From Helianthus annuus (lineage: Eukaryota > Streptophyta > Magnoliopsida > Asterales > Asteraceae), in NCBI RefSeq assembly GCF_002127325.2, contig NC_035433.2, positions 89,335,350 through 89,399,349 of the forward strand: a stretch of 64,000 nucleotides of DNA, in the 5' to 3' direction. The position numbers and the translations under genes were made by a program. A model generated the notes under the pieces. The model searched no databases and was not told the DNA's origin. It saw only the letters and a program-made list of their open reading frames with translations. The stretch's first letter is position 1, and each line of letters begins with the position of its first letter. Shown one piece after another: positions 60,854 to 64,000 of this stretch.

Positions 60854-62279
60854 CTAACGATTGAACCCCAGAGACACATAACTCAAATCGGCACAAAAGT
60901 TGAATAAAATAGAAGTAAAAAGATCATTCAAAGAAGACGTACCGGTTACAACATTGTCATCATTGCGAGCTTCCCCCAGCGCCAATAGTAAATACTCTTC
61001 CACGTGCTCCGTTCCCACCATTGTTCCAATTGTTCTCGCTCCCAGTATTATTGTTGTTGCCAGCATTCTGATTAAGCTGAGGGCAATCCCTCTTAAAATG
61101 ACCCTCATCACCACACTGGAAGCACCCTTTTTGATTTCCCCGATTCTGTTGAGACTGATGCCTCTTCTGTTGCTGTGGCGGCTGCTGCTGCTTAGGAAGC
61201 CAGACTCTACAATCCTTAGCCATATGTCCCACCTTGTTGCACCTGTGACATACCCGGGTGCATGGCCCGCGATGGTGGAACATACACTTATCACACTTTG
61301 GTAGCTTTCCCGCGTAAGAACCCTGATTTGAATTGTTGTTCTGATTCTGGTTCACAGAAGACGACTGGCTAAAACTACGGTGGACGCCGTTGTCTGCCCT
61401 TTTCTGAGATTGGCTGGCACTGGTTGCTTTGTCAGTATCGTTCCATTTGCGCTTGTTATCACTGGCAGGTGTGGTAGCTGTAGCAGTCGAGGTAGTAGCA
61501 GAAACACGTGGCGGCAAGTTGCCACGTTCGACCTCTTGGTCAGTAATCTTATGTGCCAAACGGACGATACGGGGTAGATTGTCTTAGTTTGCAGCAGTAA
61601 CGTACCCCTTAACAGCTGGTGCTAAGCCCTTGAGATACAACTCAATTCGCCGATGTGGGGGTCGAGACATGTTAGGGCACAAAGTTGCTAAATCATTAGA
61701 CCTCCTAGTGTATGCTTCAATCTCAGATCCCTCCATTTTCAGATTATAGTACTCGTTTTCCAGTTTCTGAACCTCATCATGAGGACAATACTCCTCCCTC
61801 ATCAACTCCTTGAAATCATCCCAAGTAGTGGCATTCGCCATCTCAATACCCAACATCCGAACCTGGGCATTCCACCATGCCAGGGTACTATCCTCGAGTG
61901 TGCCCGTAGCATACTTCACTCTGTCCCCAGCAGGACAGTTACACATTGCAAATACTGATTCTGCCTTCTCGAACCATCGCAGGAGTCCTACAGCCCCTTC
62001 GGTCCCACTGAAGGTCTGTGGCTTACAATCCATGAACATCTTGTACGTACATGCAGGTGGAGCAGGTGGATTGTTTTGATCCGCAGGTTGACCTAAAACG
62101 TAAGAACGTACAATGCACGGGTAAGATTCGAGTATGCGACACAAGGATAGAAAGTAATTGGCACATATCGTACCAGCCTGGTAAGCCGCTAGGGCTTCAG
62201 CTACACGAGTGTTGATCAAGTTGGTTAATTCGGCCTGCGTCATAGCAATGTGGCCACGTCCATGGCCTCGTCCGCTCAT
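60854..62279 (-). pseudogene. gag (with zinc knuckles) and degraded protease
   Basis: ATG 62279 starts MSGRGHGRGHIAMTQAELTN; the capsid-like part has LRWFEKAESVF and YYNLKMEGSEIEAYTRRSND. An in-frame TAA at about 61584 interrupts it; the same frame continues to 60960 through two CCHC knuckles, CHRCNKVGHMAKDC and CFQCGDEGHFKRDC. A shift of frame then gives GEARNDDNVVTGT and ILFNFCADLSYVS, where an active retroviral-type aspartic protease would read D-S-G-A: the catalytic site is lost. An 81-base in-frame stretch with GT..AG ends (62173-62093) may be a removable intron. Confidence 0.8.
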
Positions 62280-62820
62280 GTTTCTATACAAGAAGAGGAA
62301 GGATTTAAAATGCAAGTTCGAGTAGAAGTCAAACATTACTATGACCTCTATAGACTACTGAGTTCTAACATATCACCAATTATCCGAGCGGAACCCTTTT
62401 CACACTCGTTAAGCCTCACTGGAACTCACATGCACCTCACATTATTATTATGTGTGCACCCATAATAATAAGGCGTTTTGCATGCTTATCTCAGTGCCTC
62501 TTAACTTGCGTTAAAAGGTTCCCCACATTCAGATAGCAAACGAAAGGTTTTACAGGATCAAGAATCACAATAGTCAATGGGTAGCGTCACACTAACATAT
62601 CACATAATTAACAGGGGTTGGTAACATAAGGGCTCATACTGTTGTGCCAAGTGTGAATTCACATGAATGTCATACATAAGTGTACACTAGATATACTATG
62701 CAATAGTAAATGAGAAACGAACCTTGCAGTCTGGAGCTGAGTGTCATGATCGATTTCGGTACTGTTCGGTTATAGTCTGGTTTTATGAAAACGTTTTAAA
62801 ACCAAGTTAACTATAACCAG

Positions 62821-62834
62821 TGGCTCTGATACCA
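62821..62834 (-). promoter_or_regulatory. Primer-binding site (initiator tRNA-Met)
   Basis: On the minus strand TGGTATCAGAGCCA lies three bases inside the 5' LTR end, complementary to the 3' end of initiator methionine tRNA, the usual primer of plant gypsy and Copia elements. Confidence 0.9.
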
Positions 62835-62837
62835 AAC

Positions 62838-64000
62838 TGTCACACCCCCAAACTACCACCCATGAGAAACCCTACTAGGCATGTGACAAACCAATAACGA
62901 GCCACTAATCATATTGAACCAATCATAGGTTGTTAAATAAAATCATCAATTATTACTGAAAAGTACCGTCAATAAGTTTAAATGAAAACCAACATGTTCA
63001 GCAGAAGCAAATAAAAGAAATCATAGTTAATTGTTTCAAATTAAATGTATGTAATCAATAAACCCATCATTCGTATCCAATCAGCACGACCCATGACCAC
63101 TCCAGCTAATTCAGACAGCAAGTTCCAAATCCGTATAATCTAACGACCTGCGTGCATGCAACAAGTGTATCAGACAACGCTGGTGAGTTCATAGTTTTAC
63201 AAAACGTTGGTTACCAAGTATTTAGTTAATCCATTGTAATTAAATCCGAAAATAATGTTGAAAACAATGTTGATAATACCCCAATACAAGACGGCTTCTG
63301 ATTATTATGCCCTTTCTCCAATGCTCCTATCAAGCATTGGTTATGACTAGGTCATTAGTTCAACACCCGTCCTCCCAGGAATGGGGTGAGGTTGCCAAAC
63401 CTAAGTAGCGCTACTAACTAATACCATGTTACCTCTCAGGTAACCAAACAACCACGGAGGGACTTTAAAGGTGATAGGAAGAGTATATTATCCAACATTC
63501 CCGTTTTTACCCAAAGACTTATCCCTCCCTGGGATACCCACTGACTGTCCCAACCACCGGGACGCATGCTCAAAAGAGATGAACTCACCTTGGGTTTGCT
63601 CGGTTAGACTAACTGCTCGTTTAACAGTTGTTCAATTATGCCCTAAAAGGATTACCGATACTAGTTAGTTCTATATGCACATGAATCATAACCCTTCACG
63701 TACAAGTGATTCACAAAATCATTGTCCATATCAGGCACATTTATTGCACACGTAATGCACACACGTAATACAATCACGACAGTTCATTCCTTCGTCTAAA
63801 GTTACCGGTCGGCCGCTTCACATGAAATCATTCAACCACACTACATACGTATTTCACTAATACATGGTTCACCCAAATTAAACACTCACATATGTCACAG
63901 TAGTCAACAGTCCAATGTCTATCCCCCCTCTTTTCGGCCCATTTATAAGTGCAATCCATTTACCCAAAATTTCTGTTTTCATAACCTAACTACAAACACT
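62838..64000 (-). repeat. 5' LTR of the gypsy element (right copy, partial)
   Basis: Matches 56000-57160 with scattered substitutions and one-base indels; it is cut by the window edge, so the outer target duplication cannot be checked. LTR promoter motifs would lie in the missing part or are not obvious. Confidence 0.88.

Larger units (their letters stand above)
56000..64000 (-). mobile_element. Defective Ty3/gypsy LTR retrotransposon, minus strand
   Basis: Direct repeats at 56000-58372 and 62838-64000 (running off the window) start TGTCACACCCCCAAA and the left one ends GGGTTGTCACA. Between them are a primer-binding site, gag with zinc knuckles, and worn protease, reverse transcriptase, RNase H and integrase pieces, all minus strand. 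The 4.46-kb interior is too short for a full gag-pol and most of the RT core is missing. The LTRs still look about 97% alike by eye, so the insertion is fairly young despite the broken interior. Confidence 0.88.

Overview
The window is plant nuclear DNA: spliced genes with GT..AG introns, AT-rich spacers and dense layers of transposable elements. The two host genes (an FHA2-like FHA protein and an At4g13040-like AP2 protein) are those of a dicot. The general look of the repeats suggests Asteraceae, but that is an impression from memory and not proof.

Layout. 1-3.4 kb: LTR fragments, a LINE relic and a promoter-like leader. 3.8-7.6 kb: a Helitron (A|TC start, CTAG|T end) carrying exon fragments of a PP2A catalytic subunit and of PFP-beta. 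8.2-12.9 kb: Mutator-type MITEs, one holding a 32-base minisatellite, long (TA)n runs and a small Helitron. 13.3-20.9 kb: the host gene island, a three-exon FHA gene (+) and a six-coding-exon AP2 gene (-), convergent; the FHA introns contain three different TIR elements with clean target duplications. 21.4-26.7 kb: tandem repeats, foldback elements and an isolated Helitron head.

26.7-48.4 kb: the most interesting region. It reads as one very large Helitron (or two stacked ones) ending in a perfect 8-bp hairpin and CTAG|T. It holds a RepHel transposase gene (HUH Rep plus PIF1-like helicase), an RPA70-like three-OB-fold gene and three multi-domain B3-like genes. Two of the B3 genes (35820-38137 + and 45076-47003 -) are clear paralogs with the same leading exon sizes and flank RepHel on opposite strands. 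RepHel carries one in-frame TAA (codon 472) and the RPA gene one probable 1-base frameshift, so this copy is probably recently disabled. A Helitron with a resident family of B3 DNA-binding proteins is not a standard arrangement that I know.

48.4-56 kb: another Mutator-type MITE, a Helitron relic, a Copia LTR with primer-binding site and gag start, two tRNA-derived SINEs, and a minus-strand 288-codon coiled-coil-like ORF of unknown identity. 56-64 kb: a defective minus-strand Ty3/gypsy element inserted into that ORF; its 2373-base left LTR, gag, protease/RT/integrase relics and primer-binding site are present, and the right LTR runs off the window.

Exon boundaries were read by eye from GT..AG signals and frame continuity. 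No alignment or database search was run.
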